NCBI GenBank assembly: GCA_039714735.1
Contig: JBDLIT010000023.1
Location: forward strand, 1-38,801
Origin: JASJBU01 sp039714735
GTDB lineage: Bacteria > Pseudomonadota > Gammaproteobacteria > Chromatiales > Chromatiaceae
Length of the DNA: 38,801 bases
Direction of reading: 5' to 3'
A program made the position numbers and the translations under genes. Positions 25,405 through 33,009 of the stretch are shown here, in pieces (within the stretch, counting starts at the first letter, position 1; every line of letters starts with the position of its first letter). The notes under the pieces are model-generated. The model did no database searches, was not told the DNA's origin, and saw only the letters and a list, made by a program, of their open reading frames with translations.

Positions 25405-25842
25405 ATGAGCGAACATGAAACCTATCTGCAGGCATTTCGCGGCAGCTTTACATCGGCATTGCGTTGGCACCATCTGGATGCATTATGGGAACGGTTGCGC
25501 AATGATGCCGCAGGTAACTGGTATATCTACGCGATAGGTGAAGAGCCCCCTTCGAGCATCGTGAGTGTGGATGATTTCAGTAGATTCCTCTCTGAAATAG
25601 ATAACCTGCTGCGCCGGGAGCATGACGAGAAATATTGCGGCATTGTCTATGCAGACAACCTCGAGAAGCCTTCTTTTGTCAAGATTTATGACCCGAACAA
25701 TCTGGGTGTCTCCTGTGGCTATAGTGACAATCCCCCGCTGCCTGGATGGGTCTTGAGCAAGATTCCCCCCACTGACCTGCCATCGGCACAAATTATTCCC
25801 AAGAACCGCAAACGCTGGTGGCGTAGCCTGTTTAGCAATTGA
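25405..25842 (+). CDS. Conserved protein of unknown function
   Basis: I do not recognise a named domain. The 145-residue protein (from ATG 25405) is soluble, with a helical N-terminal half (SALRWHHLDALWERLR) and a segment that looks strongly constrained: YCGIVYADNLEKPSFVKIYD followed by NNLGVSCGYSDNPPLPGWVLS. The C terminus is basic (KNRKRWWRSLF). I recall similar small proteins in sulfur-oxidising gammaproteobacteria, but cannot search. The frame could extend upstream to GTG 25318; ATG 25405 is preferred because composition changes there. It is divergent from purC and followed by the antitoxin-domain gene. No function is proposed. Confidence 0.7.
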   Translation: MSEHETYLQAFRGSFTSALRWHHLDALWERLRNDAAGNWYIYAIGEEPPSSIVSVDDFSRFLSEIDNLLRREHDEKYCGIVYADNLEKPSFVKIYDPNNLGVSCGYSDNPPLPGWVLSKIPPTDLPSAQIIPKNRKRWWRSLFSN

Positions 25843-25903
25843 ACCTAGAAACGGTAGTTGGACACATCCTTCAAATCGCTCAGCCGCTGTAAATGTTAGG
25901 ATT

Positions 25904-25926
25904 TTCTAATAAACTTCGTGTTAGAA
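25904..25926. promoter_or_regulatory. Inverted repeat upstream of the antitoxin-domain gene
   Basis: TTCTAA (25904–25909) and TTAGAA (25921–25926) are perfect arms 11 bases apart, about 45 bases before the start of the downstream gene. TAGAAT within the right arm resembles a -10. This is a possible autoregulatory operator, as seen for many antitoxin-like proteins. Confidence 0.3.
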
Positions 25927-25968
25927 TGAATAACCAAGTTAATTTGTAGGTAATTATCGGGTGACAAT

Positions 25969-26388
25969 ATGAGTGAACCGGAGCGTGGTGGGAGTAGTCT
26001 CTCGATGGAAGATCGACTGGCGATTACCCGGGGTGTGATGAACCTTTTCAATAATTGGGGACTGAAAAACGAGGAGAGCATGGCCCTGTTGGACATGGAA
26101 GGTAAGGCGCGTCATTTTGTTCAGTACCGTCATGACAAGCCATTTCCTGAAGATCCACGGTTGATGAAGCGGGTCGAGTACCTGATAAAAATCGATGCTG
26201 CGCTGCACACCACCTATCCGGCCAATCCCAATATGGGAAAACTCTGGTTAAGGAAAGCCAGTCCAAAGTTCCAGAAACGCTCACCACTTTCACTCATGAT
26301 TGGTGAGGGTGAGAAGGGGCTGGTCAACGTGCTATGCCACCTGGATTGTACCTTCGCCTGGGACATGAGCGGTTCCAAGTCATCCTGA
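25969..26388 (+). CDS. Solo Xre/MbcA/ParS-like antitoxin-domain protein (DUF2384 type)
   Basis: This 139-residue protein matches the layout of the Xre/MbcA/ParS antitoxin family. An N-terminal helical region resembles the helix-turn-helix part (ITRGVMNLFNNWGLKNEES). The C-terminal toxin-binding domain includes RVEYLIKIDAALHTTYP, WLRKASPKF and SPLSLMIGEGEKGLVNVLCHLD. In the family this protein neutralises a RES-domain NAD-degrading toxin usually encoded immediately downstream. Here no RES gene follows: the next gene, 30 bases on, is a convergent MBL hydrolase. It may be an orphan regulator rather than an antitoxin. The domain call is from pattern and is fairly confident; the function is open. 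Confidence 0.72.
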   Translation: MSEPERGGSSLSMEDRLAITRGVMNLFNNWGLKNEESMALLDMEGKARHFVQYRHDKPFPEDPRLMKRVEYLIKIDAALHTTYPANPNMGKLWLRKASPKFQKRSPLSLMIGEGEKGLVNVLCHLDCTFAWDMSGSKSS

Positions 26389-26417
26389 CGACCTTGGTGA
26401 GAAATGGGGGCTGAGAG

Positions 26418-27359
26418 TCAGTTCCTGTCAAGCCAGATCTCGAGGCCTTGGGTATTCAGATCCAGGTCCATTCCCAGCAGTACCTCAATCTCTTCAGGCA
26501 TATGCCGGCAGCCATGAGCGGATAGCCTGGTGACTGACCAGTCGAACAGGCCTTGCCTGATCTGCGCCGTACGGCCAGTGGCGTCTGCCTGCCTGGCAAT
26601 AGAGACGAAATCATCGATTGCCAGATGGAGATCTCCCGCAAGTTTTTGCGGGTTTTCCACCCTGCCGAAATGGGTCAGATAAATTGCCGCAGGCTGGAGC
26701 GCCATGATTCGTTCGAGCGAGGTATGCCAGGCGACAGGATCAAACTGCACAGGGGTCGAGGTTGGAATGATGAAGGGCCCTTTTTCGGTATCGAATTCCC
26801 GATAGGAAAGACCGAAGGTATCCCCGCTGAAAATGCCGTTACTCTGATTGTCATGGATGCAAATGTGATGGCGGGCATGTCCAGGGGTATCGAGGCATAA
26901 CAGTTTTCGTTTGCCCAGGTTCAAGGCAAGACCATCCGGCGCTTCCAAAACCCGCTCTGCTGGAACTGGCGCCAGGCTGCCGTACAGTCTAGTAAATTGC
27001 TCCTCTCCATAGACGCTGGTGGCGCCGGCAATGAGCTTTGCCGGATCGATCATATGCCTAGCACCATACGGGTGTATCACCAATTTTGCTTCCGGCAGCA
27101 GTTGCATCAGCTGCCCGGCCCCTCCGGCATGATCCAGATGCACATGGGTAGGGATGACATAGCTGACCTGAGAGGGCTCAAGCCCTTTGTTCGCCAGCAG
27201 TTGCATGAGCATCGGGGTGGTATGTGTCGTGCCGGTATCGATAATCGCGGCTTCGCCAGCGGATTCAATCAGATAACAGGCTGCCAGGCCCGGGCGTTGG
27301 TACAGGGTATCTATGCAGCTGATCTGCTCCGGCAGATCTGTGTAGCTTAGGCTAGGCAT
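26418..27359 (-). CDS. MBL-fold metallo-hydrolase
   Basis: This 313-residue enzyme has the metallo-beta-lactamase fold with a complete two-metal site: THVHLDH (HxHxDH), TPGHARHH, SGDTFG and the final histidine in LTHFG. The architecture resembles the glyoxalase II/flavo-rubredoxin branch, with an extra ~70-residue C-terminal extension. No signal peptide is present, so it is cytosolic. The substrate cannot be assigned; a thioester or similar small molecule is typical for this branch. It lies 23 bases downstream of plsY on the same strand and may be co-transcribed with it. Confidence 0.88.
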   Translation of the reverse strand: MPSLSYTDLPEQISCIDTLYQRPGLAACYLIESAGEAAIIDTGTTHTTPMLMQLLANKGLEPSQVSYVIPTHVHLDHAGGAGQLMQLLPEAKLVIHPYGARHMIDPAKLIAGATSVYGEEQFTRLYGSLAPVPAERVLEAPDGLALNLGKRKLLCLDTPGHARHHICIHDNQSNGIFSGDTFGLSYREFDTEKGPFIIPTSTPVQFDPVAWHTSLERIMALQPAAIYLTHFGRVENPQKLAGDLHLAIDDFVSIARQADATGRTAQIRQGLFDWSVTRLSAHGCRHMPEEIEVLLGMDLDLNTQGLEIWLDRN

Positions 27360-27382
27360 AACTGGCGTTATTCAGGGCCTGT

Positions 27383-27997
27383 TTACTCCCTGTCCTCCGT
27401 CGGGCCGTTTTCGTCCGCAATCTTTCCTTCAGCACCTGATATGAGATTCTGAATGTTGCTGCGGTGGCGCCAGAAAAGGATGAGGGTCAGCAATACCTGC
27501 ATCACGACTAGCTCACCAGCGGGCCAGACGAGCCATACTATGAGAGGAGCCAGCGCCATGGAGATCAGGGCTGCCAAAGAGGAGACATTCATGACCTTGG
27601 CCATGAACAGCCAGATCAATCCAATCGAGCCGCCAATCGCCCAGTGCAGGCCGAATTGAACCCCGAGTGCAGTCGCCACTCCCTTGCCTCCCTGGAAACC
27701 AAAAAACACCGGATAGAGGTGGCCAAGAAAAGCCGCCATCGCGGTCAAGGCAAAGATCAGTGGGCTGACATGCAGCAGGTGAGCGGCAAGCATGGGCAGC
27801 AAACCCTTCAGCATGTCCCCGAACAGGGTGATGGCCGCTGCCTTTTTACCGCCAATGCGTAATACGTTGGTGGCGCCCGGGTTATTGGAACCCTGGGTGC
27901 GTGGGTCGGCTAGCCCCATCAGTCTGCAGACGATGATGGCGCTGGATATGGAGCCCAGAAGGTAGGCGGCGGTAACGAGCAGAACCTCAATAATCAT
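27383..27997 (-). CDS. plsY: Glycerol-3-phosphate acyltransferase PlsY
   Basis: PlsY is an inner-membrane enzyme that acylates glycerol-3-phosphate from acyl-phosphate, the first step of phospholipid synthesis. The 204-residue protein has about five membrane helices and the three conserved cytosolic motifs: GSISSAIIVCRL, GSNNPGATNVLR and the glycine-rich GFQGGKGVATALG. It is divergent from folB across a 137-base spacer, the ygiH–folB arrangement conserved in gammaproteobacteria. The C-terminal tail is short and acidic. The call is secure. Confidence 0.96.
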   Translation of the reverse strand: MIIEVLLVTAAYLLGSISSAIIVCRLMGLADPRTQGSNNPGATNVLRIGGKKAAAITLFGDMLKGLLPMLAAHLLHVSPLIFALTAMAAFLGHLYPVFFGFQGGKGVATALGVQFGLHWAIGGSIGLIWLFMAKVMNVSSLAALISMALAPLIVWLVWPAGELVVMQVLLTLILFWRHRSNIQNLISGAEGKIADENGPTEDRE

Positions 27998-28075
27998 GCT
28001 TGAATTGGACCCGCAAGCGCGACACAGGTCAAGTATAAGATTGAGTGAATACTGCTTACCACCATTATGCCGGGT

Positions 28076-28103
28076 TTGTAATCGTCAATAACTCCTCTAC
28101 TAT
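28076..28103 (+). promoter_or_regulatory. Candidate folB promoter
   Basis: TTGTAA (28076–28081) and TACTAT (28098–28103) are each four-of-six matches separated by 16 bases, and lie about 30 bases before the folB start. This is weak evidence. Confidence 0.25.
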
Positions 28104-28134
28104 GTGCAGATTTGAGCTACGAAGATAGGTTTTT

Positions 28135-28491
28135 ATGGATATTGTCTTCATTCGTGACCTGCGGATACAAACCGTTATCGGCATCTATGATTGGGAACGG
28201 GAAATCAGACAGCCGGTGATATTTGACCTGGAGATGGGTGCGGATATTGCCCGCGCGGCAGCCAGCGATTCGATCGAGGATACCCTGGACTACAAAGCCG
28301 TGAGTAAACGCCTGATAGAATTTGTTGAAGCGAGCGAGTTTCAACTCGTCGAGACATTGGCGGAACGCTGTGCAGCCATCGTAATCAACGAATTCGAGGT
28401 GCCCTGGGTGCGCTTGACCCTGAATAAAGTAGGCGCCGTCAGCGCTGCGAGGGATGTGGGGGTGATTATCGAGCGGGGCAGCCGTGACTGA
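28135..28491 (+). CDS. folB: Dihydroneopterin aldolase FolB
   Basis: FolB cleaves dihydroneopterin to 6-hydroxymethyl-dihydropterin and glycolaldehyde in folate synthesis. The 118-residue protein has the substrate and catalytic segments IGIYDWERE, DTLDYKAVSKRL, FQLVETLAERCA and LNKVGAVSAARDVGVII, the last holding the catalytic lysine. Length is normal. Its final eight bases overlap the start of folK, so the two consecutive steps of folate synthesis are translationally coupled. Confidence 0.97.
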   Translation: MDIVFIRDLRIQTVIGIYDWEREIRQPVIFDLEMGADIARAAASDSIEDTLDYKAVSKRLIEFVEASEFQLVETLAERCAAIVINEFEVPWVRLTLNKVGAVSAARDVGVIIERGSRD

Positions 28492-28975
28492 TTCAGGGGG
28501 TGTTCGGGTCTGGTTGAGTCTTGGCAGTAATATCGACCGTCAGACAAGCATCGAGAAGGTCCTTGACGCGCTGCGCGCCGAGTTTGGTGAATTGGTCATA
28601 TCTCCAGTCTACGAAAGTGTCGCAGTCGGCAGTATGGGGGATAATTTCTACAATTTGGTGGTGGGACTAGAGACAGCATTGCCGATCCCTAAACTGATCG
28701 CCAGATTGAGGCGTGTAGAGGAGCAAAACGGACGCCAGCGCAGTGCAGATAAATATGCGCCCCGAACCATCGATATCGATCTTTTGACCTATGCTGATCA
28801 AGTCGTTGACGCAGAGAATATGCAACTGCCAAGAGATGAAATTACCCGCTACGCGTTTGTCCTTCTGCCGCTTTCAGAGGTGGCGGCCGACGAGATACAT
28901 CCACTGACCGGCTTGAGTTATCGGGAGTTGTGGGCAAGTTTCGATGACCCTTCCCAGGAACTCTGGCGGGTTTAG
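28484..28975 (+). CDS. folK: 6-hydroxymethyl-7,8-dihydropterin pyrophosphokinase FolK
   Basis: FolK transfers pyrophosphate from ATP to hydroxymethyl-dihydropterin, the step after FolB. The 163-residue protein begins with the typical VWLSLGSNI and contains PVYESVAVG, the HPPK signature KYAPRTIDIDLLTY with the Mg-binding aspartates, and LPRDEITRYAFVLLPL. The start is GTG within the last codons of folB (eight-base overlap), consistent with coupling. The call is secure. Confidence 0.96.
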   Translation: MTDSGGVRVWLSLGSNIDRQTSIEKVLDALRAEFGELVISPVYESVAVGSMGDNFYNLVVGLETALPIPKLIARLRRVEEQNGRQRSADKYAPRTIDIDLLTYADQVVDAENMQLPRDEITRYAFVLLPLSEVAADEIHPLTGLSYRELWASFDDPSQELWRV

Positions 28976-29095
28976 CGCGATCCGTTCAATCCTCAATTTC
29001 AAGGGATGATGTGTGTCAGCTGTGAAACGTGATTTTTCAGCAGATCCCCGTGCTGGAGGTTGGAGTCCGATAGGAGAGAGGGTTTCCGAGCACCC

Positions 29096-29134
29096 AAAAA
29101 AGTGCCCCGGTATCCAGTCCATGGATGCCGGGGC
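29096..29134 (-). terminator. Hairpin with U-run on the minus strand
   Basis: GCCCCGG-t-ATCCA pairs with TGGAT-g-CCGGGGC across a five-base loop. The A-run at 29096–29101 becomes UUUUUU in minus-strand RNA, two bases after the stem, as in an intrinsic terminator. In minus-strand RNA one pair is an A·C mismatch; in plus-strand RNA it is G·U but no U-run follows. No annotated minus-strand gene feeds into it. Confidence 0.45.
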
Positions 29135-29207
29135 GTTGTCACCCTGCTTGGTTGGCATTTGCTTCAATCCCTCGGCTCCCTGCCTGCTTTTTGCGTCCCT
29201 GTAATCC

Positions 29208-29236
29208 TTGTCTGTAGGGGACAGCTATATTATTAG
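29208..29236 (+). promoter_or_regulatory. Candidate promoter for the DUF1015 gene
   Basis: TTGTCT (29208–29213) and TATTAG (29231–29236) are separated by 17 bases, each a four-of-six match. This would give a leader of about 160 bases. Low certainty. Confidence 0.25.
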
Positions 29237-29405
29237 CCTGGATGGTGGAACTGTCTGCCGGAATTTGCTGATTATTTTGTAGGAATTGTCTGATATATGT
29301 CAGCTTGAGCGCTTGATCCGGTGGCGACTATTTTGAAACAATCCGCACCCAGAAGAAGAACCACGGGCAATTCCCTGCCGAATCCTACTTCCTGAGGACA
29401 ATATT

Positions 29406-30647
29406 ATGCCTTTGATCAGAGCCTTTCCCGGTCTGCGTCCTGCCGAGGGCCGCGCTGTCGATGTGGCCGCTCCCCCTTATGATGTGATGAACGAGGCCGA
29501 GGCCCGTGAAATGGTCAAAGGGCGTCCTTGGAGTTTTCTGCATATCTCCCGGCCAGAGGTTGATCTGCCGGAAGGCACCGATCCTTACGCGCCGGAAGTC
29601 TATGCCAAGGCAGCTGAAAATCTGGCCAAAATGGAAGCGGAGGGGGTGCTGGTGCGGGACTCGAAACCCTGCTACTACGTGTACCGCCTGACCATGGGGG
29701 AGCATGTGCAGACCGGTCTGGTGGCAGCCGCCTCGGTAGAGGCCTATGACACGAATCGTATCAAGAAGCATGAGTTTACCCGGCCGGCCAAGGAAGATGA
29801 CCGGGTCAGGCAGGTGGATGCCCTGAATGCCCAGACAGGCCCGGTGTTCCTGGTCTATCGAAGCACCGGGAGCGTGGATGACACCCTGGCCCGGGTCTCA
29901 GGCGGGGTGCCGGATATGGATGTCACCGCCGGGGATGGGGTGCGGCATGAGGTCTGGGTGGTGGACGATGAGTCCATCGTGGAAGGCCTGACTGATGCCT
30001 TCGATGCCATGCAGGCGCTGTATGTGGCCGATGGGCACCATCGGTCGGCGGCCGGTTCGCGGGTTGGAGCCGCACGCAAGACCGCCAATCCTCAGCACCG
30101 GGGTGATGAGTCCTATAACTATTTTCTCACTGTGATCTTCCCGCATAATCAGATGCAGATTCTCGACTACAATCGCGTCATCAAGGATCTGCACGGATTG
30201 GATAAACAGGCCTTTCTCACCAAGGTTGCTGAGGTGTTTACCCTGGAATCGAGTGATGAGCCGGTCAAACCTGCGGCTCCAGCGGAGTTTGGCATGTATC
30301 TCGACAGTCAATGGTATCGCCTGCGCCTGAATCCTGAACGTATCCCTGAAAATGATCCGGTGGCCAGGCTCGATGTGAGCCTGTTGGCGGATAATCTGAT
30401 TGAACCCATCCTGGGTATTTCAGACCCACGGCGTGACAGCCGGATCGATTTCGTGGGCGGTATCCGCGGTCTTGGGGAGTTGGAGAAGCGAGTGGACAGT
30501 GGGGATATGCAGATTGCCTTCTCACTCTTTCCCACGAGCATGGAGGATCTGATGGCGGTGGCGGACGCCGGTGAGGTGATGCCGCCTAAATCGACCTGGT
30601 TTGAACCCAAACTGGCTGACGGTCTGGTCAGCCATGTCCTGGACTGA
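29406..30647 (+). CDS. DUF1015 family protein
   Basis: This 413-residue soluble protein belongs to the widespread DUF1015 family, whose biochemical role is unsettled. Family hallmarks are the N-terminal AAPPYDVMNEAEARE, the YVYRLTMGEHVQTGLVA segment, ADGHHRSAA in the middle (a His-His motif suggestive of metal or phosphate chemistry) and the C-terminal region MPPKSTWFEPKLADGL. In other bacteria DUF1015 genes often neighbour serA; here the downstream partner is relA, 32 bases later, so the two may share a transcript. No function is proposed beyond the family. Confidence 0.88.
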   Translation: MPLIRAFPGLRPAEGRAVDVAAPPYDVMNEAEAREMVKGRPWSFLHISRPEVDLPEGTDPYAPEVYAKAAENLAKMEAEGVLVRDSKPCYYVYRLTMGEHVQTGLVAAASVEAYDTNRIKKHEFTRPAKEDDRVRQVDALNAQTGPVFLVYRSTGSVDDTLARVSGGVPDMDVTAGDGVRHEVWVVDDESIVEGLTDAFDAMQALYVADGHHRSAAGSRVGAARKTANPQHRGDESYNYFLTVIFPHNQMQILDYNRVIKDLHGLDKQAFLTKVAEVFTLESSDEPVKPAAPAEFGMYLDSQWYRLRLNPERIPENDPVARLDVSLLADNLIEPILGISDPRRDSRIDFVGGIRGLGELEKRVDSGDMQIAFSLFPTSMEDLMAVADAGEVMPPKSTWFEPKLADGLVSHVLD

Positions 30648-30679
30648 AGCCCGTCAGACGACCCCAAACGCTAACCAAC

Positions 30680-32881
30680 ATGGTTACTGTTAACACCAGT
30701 CTGCCTGAGGGGGATAGTGTCGATCAGTCGGCAATCGATCAATGGATCGATGCGCTACCGGACGAATTTGACAAAGACGACCGGGCCTATCTGCAAAGAG
30801 TCTCCTCACTGGCCTTGGAGGCAGGTGCGGAGATCCGGATATCGTCCGGAGAAATGCAACTGCGCCACGCCCTTTCGGTCGCGGAAATACTCTCCGGCAT
30901 GCGGCTCGACAGGGAGACGCTGGCCGCTGCAATCCTGCTGGGGGCTCTGCACAGTGATGAGATCAGCCAGGAGTCGTTGAGGGAGGTGTGTGGCGATGCC
31001 ACGGCCAGGATGGTGGGCGATCTCGACCGTATCGGCAGATTGACCGATCTGTCCGCTGACGTATCACAAGAAGACAAAAAAGAGCATGCGGAAAACCTGC
31101 GGCGCCTGTTACTGGGTATCGCGGACGATGTGCGGGTGGTCCTGGTGGTAGTGGCGGAGCAACTGCACCTGATGCGAATTGCCCGCAGTTTCCCGGATGA
31201 GCTGCGTCGCAAGCTGGCGGAGGAGATCCGGGACATCTATGCGCCCTTGGCCAACAGGTTGGGTATCTGGCAGATCAAGTGGGAGTTGGAAGACCTGGCG
31301 CTCCGGTTTCTCGAACCTCAACAGTACAAGGATATTGCCAGTAAATTGGATGGCCGCCGGGCCGATCGGGAAGGGTTTATCAAGCAGGTGATCGAGCTGC
31401 TGCACGAAAAATTTCAAGAGGTGGGTGTGCAGGCGGAGATCACCGGTCGCCCGAAACACATCTACAGCATCTGGCGTAAGATGCAACGCAAGTCAGTGGA
31501 TATCGAACAGATCTTCGACCTGCGGGCAGTGCGTGTGCTGGTTGATGATATTGCCCAATGCTATGCCGCCCTGGGCGTGGTGCATGGCCTCTGGAATCAT
31601 ATTCCTGGCGAGTTCGACGACTATATCGCAACCCCAAAAGCGAACATGTACCAGTCGATTCACACGGCTGTGACCGGCCCGGAGAAGAAAAACCTGGAAG
31701 TGCAGATTCGCACCAAGGACATGCATCACCACAGTGAACTGGGGGTGGCGGCGCACTGGCGCTATAAGGAGAACACCCGGCACGATGCGGATTTCGAACG
31801 TCGTATCGTATGGATGCGCCATTGGCTGGAACTCAAGGATGAGGGAGACGAGAGCAGTGGGCGCATGGGCCTGCTGGATTCAGAGCTGGAAGCGACCCGT
31901 GTCTACGTGCTCACTCCTCAGAGTAAGGTGGTGGAGCTGCCCAAGGGTTCTACCGCCCTCGATTTTGCCTATGCCATCCATACCGACGTGGGGCATCGCT
32001 GCAAGGGTGCAAGGGTGGATGGTCATATCGTGCAGTTGACCCGCCCGCTGAACAGTGGCGAGACCGTCGAGATCCTCACCGCGAAAAATGGCGCGCCGAG
32101 CCGGGACTGGATCAATCCTCATCTGGGCTATCTGCACACGAGCAAGGCGCGCAACCGGATCAAGCAGTGGTTCAAACATCTCGACTTTGAGCATCATATC
32201 GATCTGGGTCGCGCAGCCCTGGAAAGGGAGATGACTCGGTTGTCGGTGAAGCAGAAGCCGGATTTGGAAGCCCTGGCGCCGCACTACAACTTTAAGCACG
32301 CCGAAGATATCTATGCGGCCATCGGCCGGGGCGATCTTTCGCCGATCCAGATTGCCGGCCTTGGGGAGCATGAAAAACAGGAGGTGCGGGCGCCATCGAT
32401 CAAGCAAGTTCCACCGAAGCACGCGGCAAAAGGTGAAGTGATGGTTGCCGGTGTGGACGATCTGATGACCAGTATTGCCCGTTGTTGTAAACCTGTGCCC
32501 TATGACCCTATCATCGGCTTTGTCACCCGGGGGCGGGGCGTCACGGTGCATCGGCAGGATTGTTCCAACATATTGGCAATGCACAGCGATGATCAGGAGC
32601 GTCTGGTGGAGGTCCGTTGGAGCGATGCGCAGTCTGAGACGGCTTATCCGGTCGATATCCTGATCCATGCCAACGACCGCAAGGGATTGTTGCGGGATAT
32701 CTCGTCGATTCTGACCAATGAAAAGGTCGATGTGATCGGTGTGAATACCTCCAGCGACAGGCGAATGGACACTGCGACCATGCAATTCACTGTTGAAGTG
32801 AGTAACATCGAGCAGTTGAATGAGTTGTTGAAAAAGGTTGAGCAGTTGCCTGATGTGCTGGAAGTCAAGCGTCAGCTCTGA
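30680..32881 (+). CDS. relA: GTP pyrophosphokinase RelA
   Basis: RelA is the ribosome-associated (p)ppGpp synthetase of the stringent response. The 733-residue protein has an N-terminal pseudo-hydrolase domain in which the HD metal motif is lost (LLGALHSDE where active enzymes have an HD pair). A synthetase domain follows with HIYSIWRKMQRK and the monofunctional-type signature EFDDY at residues 311–315. Downstream are a TGS domain (VYVLTPQSKVVELPKGSTALDFAYAIH by segments), a zinc-finger region with ARCCKPVP and RQDC, and a C-terminal ACT domain. Those features distinguish it from bifunctional SpoT. No strong ribosome site precedes ATG 30680. The call is secure. Confidence 0.96.
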   Translation: MVTVNTSLPEGDSVDQSAIDQWIDALPDEFDKDDRAYLQRVSSLALEAGAEIRISSGEMQLRHALSVAEILSGMRLDRETLAAAILLGALHSDEISQESLREVCGDATARMVGDLDRIGRLTDLSADVSQEDKKEHAENLRRLLLGIADDVRVVLVVVAEQLHLMRIARSFPDELRRKLAEEIRDIYAPLANRLGIWQIKWELEDLALRFLEPQQYKDIASKLDGRRADREGFIKQVIELLHEKFQEVGVQAEITGRPKHIYSIWRKMQRKSVDIEQIFDLRAVRVLVDDIAQCYAALGVVHGLWNHIPGEFDDYIATPKANMYQSIHTAVTGPEKKNLEVQIRTKDMHHHSELGVAAHWRYKENTRHDADFERRIVWMRHWLELKDEGDESSGRMGLLDSELEATRVYVLTPQSKVVELPKGSTALDFAYAIHTDVGHRCKGARVDGHIVQLTRPLNSGETVEILTAKNGAPSRDWINPHLGYLHTSKARNRIKQWFKHLDFEHHIDLGRAALEREMTRLSVKQKPDLEALAPHYNFKHAEDIYAAIGRGDLSPIQIAGLGEHEKQEVRAPSIKQVPPKHAAKGEVMVAGVDDLMTSIARCCKPVPYDPIIGFVTRGRGVTVHRQDCSNILAMHSDDQERLVEVRWSDAQSETAYPVDILIHANDRKGLLRDISSILTNEKVDVIGVNTSSDRRMDTATMQFTVEVSNIEQLNELLKKVEQLPDVLEVKRQL

Positions 32882-33009
32882 GCACCCCCCATTTTGCCGC
32901 TCAATTGCCAGGGTTTTGTCACCCAGCTAAACTGACAGGATGATGTCGGCTGCGACCTGGTTCGTCAGCCGGAAATAAACAGTAGGGTGTACACTGGTTA
33001 CCCTTAAAC

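Larger units (their letters stand above)
28976..29405 (+). other. 430-base spacer between folK and the DUF1015 gene
   Basis: No convincing protein gene is present. It holds a strong hairpin with a flanking A/T run (29096–29134) and a possible promoter for the downstream gene (29208–29236). I checked it by eye for 6S, SRP and RNase P RNA cores and saw none. Confidence 0.5.

Noticed and set aside
29013..29204. 63-codon open frame in the folK–DUF1015 spacer
   Set aside because: It reads straight through the hairpin at 29096–29134, with no ribosome site and no conserved character.
28976..29405. 6S, SRP or RNase P RNA in the 430-base spacer
   Set aside because: None of the conserved core sequences of these RNAs could be found on either strand by eye.
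31880..32785. Open frame of about 300 codons antisense to relA
   Set aside because: It lies wholly inside relA with no family resemblance; relA domains are continuous on the plus strand.
30680..32881. Bifunctional SpoT/Rel
   Set aside because: The HD hydrolase motif is degenerate and the synthetase carries EFDD, both features of monofunctional RelA.
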